Source of the DNA: Strigamia acuminata
Lineage: Eukaryota; Arthropoda; Chilopoda; Geophilomorpha; Linotaeniidae
DNA length: 64,000 nt
Reading direction: 5' to 3'
NCBI GenBank assembly: GCA_949358305.1
Contig: OX442322.1
Coordinates: 5,456,001 to 5,520,000, forward strand
Position 1 is the first letter of the stretch, and each line of letters begins with the position of its first letter. Position numbers and translations under genes: made by a program. Below are positions 1 to 8,506 of this stretch, piece after piece. The notes under the pieces were generated by a model, which saw only the letters and a list, made by a program, of their open reading frames with translations, did not search any database and had not been told where the DNA came from.

Positions 1-17
1 CAACAGCAAATTAAACT
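1..17. other. Flank of gypsy-1 insertion
   Basis: These 17 bases precede the first LTR. The last four (AACT) are repeated directly after the second LTR at 23367-23370, so they are the target-site duplication of gypsy-1. The interrupted sequence resumes at 23371. Nothing else is recognisable in so short a stretch. Confidence 0.8.
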
Positions 18-1764
18 TGTGATGATTACAAATCGATAGTTATCAATGTTCACCATAGATGGCGCTGTTTAACCAACGCGCGTATTTCAAACTCGGTTAA
101 AACTAAAAAGTGTGATAAATAATTATTTAAACACGGTGAATAAAATATAACTATTTTATTCAATATGAATTAAGTATTAATTACTTGATGGTGTTGATTC
201 TATCGAATCAATATCCACATTACTTACCTGTCAAAGGGAACCAATCGGACCTTTCTGGACCCCAACTGGGCCCATCTGGACATAGTCATATATTAGGTCC
301 GGACTAGTGACCCACGAATCCACCGATTCGTACGCTGATTGGCTGTCGCCAATCTAGTAGTTCTACAGAACTATATAAGCTTCAGTTTTCTCACTTCCAG
401 TGCCTGGCTTGATAACTGAACTTGTATATTGTCTGTAGTTGAATTGTTATCGTTTGATTTCATTATTCTCTATCGACACATCAGGCCACCTCAGCTCTCC
501 ACAGTTAGTATTCATTACTATTTTGTTATTGCTGTTGTAGGGCTATTTCGGGAAGGCTAACTCCGGTAATAGACATGCATTCGCATGAAATGGCCCCGTA
601 ACGTTAGCCAGCTGTTCTACGGGACAGTAGGACTTCGTACGGTGGCTTAATATAACGGTCGTATACAGTACGACCTTGCTAAATGAAAGTAGGTCCCTCA
701 GCTAACTGGCCACAGTCCGCTGCAGGATAGTTGTTGTAAACTGCCCACGCAGGTTCCCGTCTTTCTACGATTGGTCCTTCCGCTCGTTAAAAGTCGGTAA
801 AGGCCTAATGCACAGGTAACACGCCGGGTTGGTAGCCCGTGAGTAATATCTTCAGATATTGCGATAAATAACTACCTGGATAATGGTAATCCAACGGCAG
901 TGGCCAAATAATATTTTACCCGGTGCTCGATCATTGGATCCCGCCATCGTAAGGCATGCTGGCGGATGGAGGAGTCAAATCCTCCCGCGATGGTTCTCTC
1001 GACCGTCGTGACGGTCCCCGCCCCATTGTACCCTCCGGGTTAGTAACCCGTGAACAGGAGTTGAACAACACTGTGTTAAATAAATTACTCGGGCATTGGT
1101 AATCCTGTATTGGCAATATCTTTTAAACCCGGTAAGTCCATAGAAATGTTTACCTGGTGGTTGGTACCACCGATAGCGAGTTAAAGCACACAATTAAATA
1201 CTCGGCGCCTGATCACGAGATCTTGTCGTCGTAAGGCATGCTGGCGGATGGAGTCTCAACAACTCCCGCGACGTTCTTTCAATTGTCGTGACGGTCCCCG
1301 CCCAATTAATATTTATACAACAATTCATTTGTTGTATTCCACTAATTACTTTACTTTTATTCATTTGAAACAATGGAATATTCTGCCGAATATTCCTGTT
1401 TATGCGAAGGACTCTTCGCATATTTAGATACTCGAGCTGCGGACCAAATACGTCTCCGTAGCGATATTTGTGACGATGCCGCAAGTCAGCCGTATCCCTC
1501 TGGCTTCGCCCGGATCCTCAACCAGTTGATGCCGTCCGTTTACACGCGTTAAGAACCCATATTTTGTTGTTAATATTTAGTAATAAATATGTCATGTCAC
1601 ACTAAAACTGTAAGTTATTTCTACTTGATTATATATTCATGTTTGTGAAGGCTTCCGTAGCTTATCTCGGTTAGGTTGTTGCTAAACTTTGCAACGTCTT
1701 GTATAAACCGAATTATCTATCTCAAAAAGGACTAATAAATTAGCCCAAAAGTAGAATCGTCACA
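18..1764 (+). repeat. gypsy-1 5' LTR
   Basis: This LTR has short inverted ends (TGTGA/TCACA). A TATATAA box at 372-378 suggests transcription starts near 400. AATAAA near 1580 is a candidate poly(A) signal, so most of the LTR would be transcribed R-U5. Two diverged tandem units lie at about 820-1023 and 1034-1303, sharing the block from GTAAGGCATGCTGGCGGATGG to GTGACGGTCCCCGCCC with changes between. From about 555 to 1420 the sequence is a chain of short stem-loops (see findings). A 5' splice site-like CCG|GTAAGT lies at 1132. Small ORFs inside the LTR overlap these structures and are not credible genes. Confidence 0.95.
555..1421 (+). other. Stem-loop array in LTR R-U5
   Basis: At least ten perfect short hairpins follow each other. 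Arms are at 555-561/603-609, 574-578/583-587, 657-663/669-675, 845-850/855-860, 968-973/980-985, 1001-1006/1011-1016, 1036-1041/1045-1050, 1156-1160/1167-1171, 1315-1323/1329-1337, 1375-1383/1388-1396 and 1402-1409/1414-1421. Two of them change sequence but keep pairing in the related solo LTR. The region would form a structured 5' leader of the gag-pol RNA. Its function is unknown. Confidence 0.65.
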
Positions 1765-1766
1765 AG

Positions 1767-1784
1767 TGGAGGTTCTACCGAGAT
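1767..1784 (+). promoter_or_regulatory. gypsy-1 primer-binding site (tRNA-Gln type)
   Basis: TGGAGGTTCTACCGAGAT starts two bases after the LTR. It differs at one position from the complement of the 3' end of animal tRNA-Gln (known ending ...ATCTCGGTGGAACCTCCA). The tRNA comparison is from memory of the family. Confidence 0.75.
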
Positions 1785-2877
1785 AGGCTGCCAAATTTTA
1801 AATAAAATTTGAAGTTCTGCATGTCTATGATGAATTCGAGTAGTGTAACGTTTATGGTGATTTTTGTGTGTAAAATAAATTTCGTTTGAGATTTATAAGT
1901 GTTTAATATATTTTATTTTTGAAAAGGCAATAAGTGTAATTCACTTTGTTCTTTATTCTCCGCCGTGGAAATTATACGTTTTAACAAAAATAATAATTTC
2001 TACCGCGTGGTCAGGCCTAAAGGCCCAGCCCGAGAACGGAAAAATCTTGCCCGAACTTGTTGAAGTTGGTTCCGCCCGGGTACCGTCATTTTGTCATCGA
2101 CAATCGGACAAAACCACGCGGTCGGGCCTAATTTTGAAAAGTTGACTTTTGTTGGAATTCTTAAAGAATTCTATCAATTTAACAGTTGTTTTAATTTTAG
2201 AAATATTTTTTACATGTATTTTGCTTGAGACTTCAAGTTAAACCTAAATTTATTTGCCTAAATAAATTAGAAAGAAAATTGACGCTTTTCGAAGGAATTA
2301 AAATTTATATTTTATTTCAAAGTGGGTTTACCTTATTTTACAGACTTGATCTACATTAAAATGTTGGTTAAAAATCGTGATCTCAAGCCATTGAAATCGA
2401 ATTATACGAATGGAATACCATTCGAATTTTAGCGAAGAAGAATTCTTGCTGTTGTGTTGCCTAGCAACCCGTGTTGTGCAGAAAAGCCGTCGATTCAAAC
2501 GAATCGGCGCGTCTTTTGAAATTACGAGTTTTAAAAACTTTAAAAAATTCCATAAAGGTGATCATTCATTTATTAATAAATGCGGTGATATTTTAAAATA
2601 TTTTGAAAAGTATCCATTTTGTTTGGTGACTACGTCATAACACTGGAATCTGTCAAGATTACGGTTCCACGAACTTGATGATTTCCACCAATCTCGGACG
2701 AGATTGGACTCTCGCGAGACTAGCGTTGATATTTGACCAATCAGAGAGGTGTATCGAAGTACCCTTACTTCCTTTCGAACTAGTGTGACCACTGCTTCGT
2801 TTGCGATCCTCCTGAACGTTTGCAACTTCATCGTTATCTCTCAGACTTAGGAAATTTTCTTAGTTTTAAGTTTAGTT
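1785..2877 (+). other. gypsy-1 untranslated leader
   Basis: This is about 1.1 kb between primer site and gag. It holds two diverged direct copies of an ACCRCGYGGTCRGGCCTAA-like motif (near 2003 and 2113). It also holds a two-hairpin module at 2407-2506 that recurs near the 3' end of the element at 21385-21473. A 76-codon ORF at 2410-2640 overlaps the module and has no recognisable domain, so I do not call it a gene. Confidence 0.6.
2407..2506 (+). other. Two-hairpin RNA module, 5' copy
   Basis: Hairpin A is CGAATGG/CCATTCG (2407-2413/2418-2424). A single-stranded GCCTAGCAACCCG and GCAGAAAAGCCG follow. Hairpin B is CGATTC/GAATCG (2491-2496/2501-2506). The 3' copy keeps the single-stranded parts and replaces both stems. 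Confidence 0.6.
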
Positions 2878-5103
2878 ATGACTAATAACCAGCATCACAT
2901 GAACACCCGTGGTAAGGAAAGGACTTGTTTGACCGGTGGAATGAATCTATCCGGGTTTATACCTGTTCCTAATGGAATTGAAGAAGTGGAAAACCACGCG
3001 GTCCATAATGGCGTTTCAAATGAAACAGCCGGACCATCTGGAGAGAAAAGGGCTCCACGTGAAGCTACTCCGCCTGGAGAAGAGGACTGCATTCCTGAAG
3101 GTTCCCATTTAGGCCGAGGCGGTCTATTATTTTGTCAGGATCACGGTTTGAACCCAAACCAATTTAGATCTTTGACCGAAGTATTAGATTTTGTGCACGC
3201 GCAACGTGCCACGTCGGAGCATCCTAATTCCCCAGCCAGCCAAAGATTAAATAATTTTAGTCCCACTCCTTCGACGCCTATTTCTAGATATAGAAATAAA
3301 AATGCACAACCTCCTCAAGATCAGTCGAATTTGACACCAGGAGATTTTAATCGTGCTTTCCAACAACGATTACGAGCGAATAATTTCGCTCGCAACCAAC
3401 AAAGGGGATTTACAAATCCAGAGAACTTTGAGAATACGTTCACCAGAGCGAATTTGGGTCCGCCTAATAAGGCCAACCCTAATCCAAGTTTTCCAAACGG
3501 ATCCAATAGTTGTCCGAATCTCGCTGGAAATTTGAACCCAAATTCAGGTGCGACAAGAGGTCCAAACCGCCGTTTTGACCCAAATTCTAGATTTGCAAAC
3601 AATTCTAGTCCAGCACCTAACATACAAAGGGGTCACCCAGTTCCTCCGAACTCGAATAACCCAAATAATCCTTCTACTGGAACTCCAGGAAATTCAAATA
3701 ACTATTTGAATCGGGGTACGCCAAGTAATTCGAACTATCGTCCGAATTTTGGTAATCAAGAAAGTTCGAACAACCGTCCGAATTTTGACAATCAGGGTAA
3801 TTCTAATAATCATTCGAATTATGGGAACCAAGGCAATTCGAATAACCATTCGAACTTTGGTAACCACAGCAGGTCAAATCAAGGAGGGTCGAATAATTTC
3901 AACCCTAATAGTGGTGGCTCAAGTCAAAATAACTCGAGTCAACCAAATAATGGCGGGTCGTCAAATGACAACTCGCGCCCCCCCAGTAGCTTTGGAATGA
4001 CGGCTGATGACCTCGCGTCAATTGCCACGACCATGCATAAATTAATGCAGGCAGGAAAAAGTTCCGCCACTGTCCCTCAAACTAACTGTTTGAAACCACC
4101 AGATATCCCTGTATTCTCCGAAAAAGCAGAAGAAAGCGAACGCTTTCTCAATATTGTAAAAAATGTCGCTTTCCTGCGAAACATGTCACTCGATGACATG
4201 CTTGTTAAAGGCGTGGCCGGTTATTTAACCGAGCAAGCGCATGGTTGGTTTCATGAAAGGAGAGAAGATTTCATATCTTGGGAAGTATTTGAACAGGCGT
4301 TCAAAAAACGGTTTGTAGCCACTCGACAAGAGCGGACGAACCAACTAACCAAGTTGAAACAACTAGAAACAGAAAGTCTTTACGACTTTATGCACAAATA
4401 TTACCAGTTATGGATATTACAAGACAGTCTTGATGCAAAAGGGGCTGGTTGTCTTTTTATCGGGAGTGTAACTCCTGCTAATGATTTGCTTTTGCATACG
4501 CAAGGCATAGCGGATTTGCCTCTGACAGAGATTTATACCGTTATAACAAAAAATAAAGGCTTGTACAGTCGTACAGCTAATGGAGCAAGGGAAAATATTT
4601 CCAATCCAGTTGTTTTCCCACCTCGGAAAACTGACACTCGTCCTCAGCCAAAGACAAATGTTAAATCTTTAACTTTGGATTCACAAGAACAACTTAATAT
4701 TTGTGAAGAAGAGTTACCTGAGGAATGCGAGGCCGTTTATTTAATAAATGGAGTAGTGGATCAGACCAGACGTGGTCAATTAGTTTGTTACCACTGTAAG
4801 AAACCGGGACACATGCGTCGAGAATGTCCAGATTTAAAACCACGTGCAAATTTCAACTCTGAAGAGTTGCAAAAACGAAGTACGCCGGATTCCCCGACTG
4901 TGGATCCTACTTCTAAACGTCCTAATAATAGGTGGATAACTCAAGAAGTGTTGGATGCAACACTAGATGCTAAACTTGATGCGAAACTTAATACTTTTGA
5001 AAATAAGTTACAAACTTCGCTGACTAACTCGTTGGCAGAAATGGTCAAGACTTTGATCAAGCCCGAATCTGCTGATTCAAGTGCGACTAGTTCAAAAAAC
5101 TAG
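2878..5103 (+). CDS. gag: gypsy-1 Gag polyprotein
   Basis: The 741-aa structural protein of the virus-like particle starts at ATG 2878. Residues about 100-375 are low complexity and very rich in Asn, Ser, Pro and Gly, with imperfect NxxNN repeats encoded by tandem AAYTCGAAYAAY-like DNA around 3640-3960. A retrotransposon-gag (capsid-like) domain with a GWFHERREDFISWE-type segment occupies about 415-560. A single CCHC zinc knuckle (CYHCKKPGHMRREC) starts at residue 637 and would bind genomic RNA. A short coiled coil-like tail (DATLDAKLDAKLNTFENKL) is near the C-terminus. The ORF ends at TAG 5101-5103, immediately after a slippery heptamer. Gag of this family is usually shorter, the excess being the Asn-rich part. 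Confidence 0.92.
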   Translation: MTNNQHHMNTRGKERTCLTGGMNLSGFIPVPNGIEEVENHAVHNGVSNETAGPSGEKRAPREATPPGEEDCIPEGSHLGRGGLLFCQDHGLNPNQFRSLTEVLDFVHAQRATSEHPNSPASQRLNNFSPTPSTPISRYRNKNAQPPQDQSNLTPGDFNRAFQQRLRANNFARNQQRGFTNPENFENTFTRANLGPPNKANPNPSFPNGSNSCPNLAGNLNPNSGATRGPNRRFDPNSRFANNSSPAPNIQRGHPVPPNSNNPNNPSTGTPGNSNNYLNRGTPSNSNYRPNFGNQESSNNRPNFDNQGNSNNHSNYGNQGNSNNHSNFGNHSRSNQGGSNNFNPNSGGSSQNNSSQPNNGGSSNDNSRPPSSFGMTADDLASIATTMHKLMQAGKSSATVPQTNCLKPPDIPVFSEKAEESERFLNIVKNVAFLRNMSLDDMLVKGVAGYLTEQAHGWFHERREDFISWEVFEQAFKKRFVATRQERTNQLTKLKQLETESLYDFMHKYYQLWILQDSLDAKGAGCLFIGSVTPANDLLLHTQGIADLPLTEIYTVITKNKGLYSRTANGARENISNPVVFPPRKTDTRPQPKTNVKSLTLDSQEQLNICEEELPEECEAVYLINGVVDQTRRGQLVCYHCKKPGHMRRECPDLKPRANFNSEELQKRSTPDSPTVDPTSKRPNNRWITQEVLDATLDAKLDAKLNTFENKLQTSLTNSLAEMVKTLIKPESADSSATSSKN

Positions 5104-5134
5104 ATCCGGGGGACGAAGGTTTATTCCATCCCCC
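5094..5134 (+). promoter_or_regulatory. gypsy-1 -1 ribosomal frameshift signal
   Basis: The heptamer A AAA AAC (5094-5100) lies in the gag frame directly before the TAG stop. Seven bases later a hairpin GGGGGA/TCCCCC (5108-5113 with 5129-5134, 15-nt loop) can form. A -1 slip enters an open frame at 5100 that runs without stop into pol. Heptamer, spacing and hairpin all match the known retroviral -1 frameshift design. Confidence 0.88.
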
Positions 5135-5138
5135 AGAA

Positions 5139-7595
5139 GTGGCTAATGCTACGTCGGAATCTTTATTTATGGATGTAGACACAACTTGTCTTGAAGTAGC
5201 CACTAGTCATAGTGGCGGAGTAGAGGAAAATCTGCAAGAAATGACAGAACAATTAAAAAATCTGACATTGTTTCCCCACAAGTGTTACACGAAGAAATTC
5301 TGTAGACTTCGCCGACTCAACAGAGTCATAGGTGGTAATAATTTGCACAATATTACTTTGGGTAATAATAAAGATGATCCTCAAATGAAGATCACAATTG
5401 GTGGGCTCACCTACAACGCGCTCATGGATACAGGAGCATCTCAATGTTACATTGGGGAACAACTCTTGTCTGAAACTCAGGCTTTGCCAGAATTTTTGCA
5501 AGAGGCCCCCAGAAATATGTTGGTTAACACTGTAGGCGTAGCACACAAGCCTGTCGGACAAATAACTTTGTGCGTGCAATGGGCTGATGAATTTACACCA
5601 ATGAATTTCATCGTTTTGGCAAAACGAGTTTGTGGCTTGATACTTGGTCACAATTTCATGCGCAGACAGAAAATTAGTCCGCATCCACATTTACAAGAGT
5701 TCTCTTGTGCAGATAAACCTAATTGGTCCGCTCCTTATGAATCGGAAGAAGCCAATTTGGCTCTCGCCCCATTGAATCGAATTACTTTCGATTATTTAGG
5801 ACTGTCGTCCACTCTCAACTCAATTGAGTTAACAGACACTCCTGTGTTGACTTGGGATGAAAAATTAGTTGAGGAGAGCGACTGCACTCCGGAACAAAGA
5901 CTAGCACTTCGCGAAGTGGTTAACTCGATACCGAATGTGTTTCGTGATCAAGTTGGGTGCACTAACGTGACCCAACATCGTATTAAGTTCAAAGAAGGGC
6001 ATTCATTGCCCAAAATGCAGTATAGAATGTATAACCCGGCCAAGAGAGCCATTATGACCAAACTAGCTGCAGAATTGGAACAGGATGGACTCATTGAAAA
6101 GGCCAAAGGGCCCTTCATAAGTCATCCCGTCATTGTTGCGAAACCTGACGGCTCGTATAGGATGTGCATTGACTACCGGTGGCTAAATGCCATCACTGAA
6201 GTCGAAGTAATACAAATGCCAAGTATTGACCTTTTATTGCATAATACTGGTCCGGCAAAGTATTTTACGTCTATCGACCTTGTTAAAGGTTACTACCAAG
6301 TCGAAATGTGTGAGGAAGATCGTCCAAAAACGGCGTTTTATACGCCAAACGGCCCTTATCAATTTGTGCGAATGCCGTTCGGCCTTTGCAATGCGCCTTG
6401 TACTTTCCAGCGTCTGATGGAAGGCATTTTAGGCTCAGCTTTACAAGACTACGCATTAGTTTATTTGGATGACGTAATTGTGTATTCAGATAATTGGGAT
6501 GATCATCTCAAACATGTCCGAGATGTTTTGGAAAGGCTTAACCAAGCCAACATGACGATAAATAAAGCGAAATCTCGTTTTGGGCGTACAGAATTAAAAT
6601 TCTTGGGCCACTGGATTAAACCCGAAGGTCTCTTCGGTGATCCCGATAAAATATCGGCGATCATGAAATTTCCCACCCCCACGTGTGCTAAAGACATTCA
6701 GCGCTTTCACGGCATGACTTACTTCTTCAGGAAGTTTGTTCCAAATCACGGAACTATTGCCGCACCATACACACGTATGATGAATGAGAAAACTCCATTT
6801 GAATGGGGAGATGAGCAGACAGAAGCTTTTAATAAAATTAAAGAGCTACTTTGTGGTGACAATTGTCTACACAAACCAGATATGACTTTGCCATTTGTTG
6901 TCATGACTGACGCTTCACATGAAGGCTTAGGAGCTGTCCTTTGCCAAGACGTCGATATATTCGATGAAAAGAAGCAGAAAAACATTTCTGTACCCAAACC
7001 TGTAGCTTATGCAAGCAGAGTTTTACGTGGAGCGGAGAAGCGTTATACAACGCCGGAACTCGAATGTCTCGCAGTTGTGTGGGCTATTGATAGATTTAAA
7101 CCATATCTCGAATATGGTACATTCACTTTAGAGTCAGATGCAGAAGCACTGAAATGGTTGATGCGAACACCTGAACCATCTGGGAAATTTGGCCGATGGG
7201 CCTTAAGAATCCAATGTGGAAATTTTAAAATTGTTTTTCGAAAAGGTGCTGCTAACCAAGTTGCAGATGCACTTTCTAGAGCCCCACTAACAGAGGAAGA
7301 CATTCCTCTTCGTGATCATGTGGAACCTGTCGAAATTAAACAATACTGGCCTGAATGGGACGGAAATCCTTCTGTTTCATTAAATCGTGCCCCGGAGAAA
7401 CGAGAATATTTGGCTAGTGTGCGTTCCTATTTTTCAGAAAATTCTAAAGAATGTTCTGAAGAAAAGGAGGGGGAGGAAGTACAAGAAACCTTGTACAGTG
7501 CGTTGACTGAAGTACTTAAAGAAGTCCCTCCAACAAGGAGAGAAATAATAGATGCTCAGTTGCTAGATAATGAATGCAAACGCATTCGAGAATAT
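5139..7595 (+). CDS. pol: gypsy-1 Pol, first part (protease, RT, RNase H)
   Basis: This is the N-terminal 819 codons of Pol, in the -1 frame relative to gag and open from base 5100. The codon at 5139 is GTG and the first ATG is at 5169, so expression as Gag-Pol by frameshifting is the best reading. An aspartic protease has DTGA at residue 97. Reverse transcriptase carries SHPVIVAKPDGSYRMCIDYR and YLDD at 442-445. RNase H follows (TDASHEGLGAVL, ELECLAVVWA, ADALSRAP). The frame stops being Pol at 7596, where gypsy-N is inserted. The apparent stop at 7623 lies inside the inserted LTR. Pol resumes in the same phase at 16601. Integrase is entirely in the second part. Confidence 0.93.
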
Positions 7596-8097
7596 TGTTA
7601 CGTGGCTAAATGGGGATTGATTTAGTCCTACGTGACATGAATTTGATCAAGAATGACACAGGGTTTTATATGTAAAATGCCTATTGGCTTTATTATTCAA
7701 AGTCGGACATTTACTAATGTAAATGTTCGGTCAACAGCTCTTATTACATTTGTTCATTTATTAACCTAAAATATAAATCACTCATTCAAATCAAATAAAT
7801 AACTAAATAAGGATGATGCTGTTGTCAATTCAATTCAGTTTAGAAAACCTAGTCCTGCCTGACCGTCAACCGGCTGGCAGTAGTAGGTGAAGGTAACAGG
7901 TTGAGACTCAAAAGAGATCTGAGCTCTCTGGCTTAATCAACTCACTAAGTAAACTCCTATTCCCCCTATCAACTAAGTTGAACGGTCTGTGCATCTTATT
8001 AGGTGCACAGCGCCGTCTAGTGAGAATTCATTGTATTAAATGCCTAAACAGAGCGAGCAGAGCCAGCCGATACACGGTACGGCTCTACCGCGTAACA
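7596..8097 (-). repeat. gypsy-N 3' LTR
   Basis: This 502-bp repeat is the same as 16095-16596. It has 7-bp inverted ends (TGTTACG/CGTAACA). It can form hairpins, for example around GGACATTTAC/GTAAATGTTC near 7713-7740 and TGTGCA/TGCACA near 7988-8010. Confidence 0.95.
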
Positions 8098-8110
8098 GCC
8101 CCCCCCTTTA
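8098..8110 (-). promoter_or_regulatory. gypsy-N polypurine tract
   Basis: Read on the minus strand, a run of A and eight G bases (AAAGGGGGGGGC) abuts the 3' LTR. This is where plus-strand DNA synthesis would be primed. Confidence 0.85.
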
Positions 8111-8506
8111 ATTTTTTCGGTCTCTCGAAAAACAATGAATTGTTCTAACTAACGCATCTCCTTTCACATTAAAAAAATTCAAATCATAAACTCAATTTTA
8201 CAATTTTGAGAATCTCTTTTCATCATCCTTATTTTTACAAAAATATCATATAACTCACTTTTCAATGTTTATAAATGTCATAGTCACTTTTTATTACACT
8301 TTTACATTGGAAATAATATTCAAAGTTTAAAATTAAATAAAATTAACACTTTTCATCAATGACAACACTTTTTGGTTTTTTTGTTTTATATTACTTTTTT
8401 TCAGTTTTCAATTTTCTATAAAATAAAAAAAACACACACACAAAAAAAAATGTTCAAAGTTCGTGTTGATTTTACACTTATTCACTTAAAGAAGTTAAAG
8501 TTCACT
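8111..8506. other. gypsy-N 3' untranslated stretch
   Basis: This is about 400 AT-rich bases between the stop of the Ulp1-like ORF and the polypurine tract. It contains T- and A-rich runs (for example around 8365-8450). I see no further gene or clear structure. Confidence 0.6.

Noticed and set aside
1194-1484. Minus-strand ORFs repeated in each gypsy-1 family LTR (for example 96 codons)
   Set aside because: They are reverse-strand readings of the stem-loop region. They recur only because the LTR recurs, and the solo LTR disrupts them.
2410-2640. 76-codon ORF in the gypsy-1 leader
   Set aside because: Its first part is the two-hairpin module, which is conserved in shape elsewhere without coding. 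No domain is recognised.
7596-7625. Stop codon ending gypsy-1 pol at 7623
   Set aside because: It lies inside the LTR of the inserted gypsy-N. The real pol frame continues in phase at 16601, so it is an insertion artefact and not a natural end.
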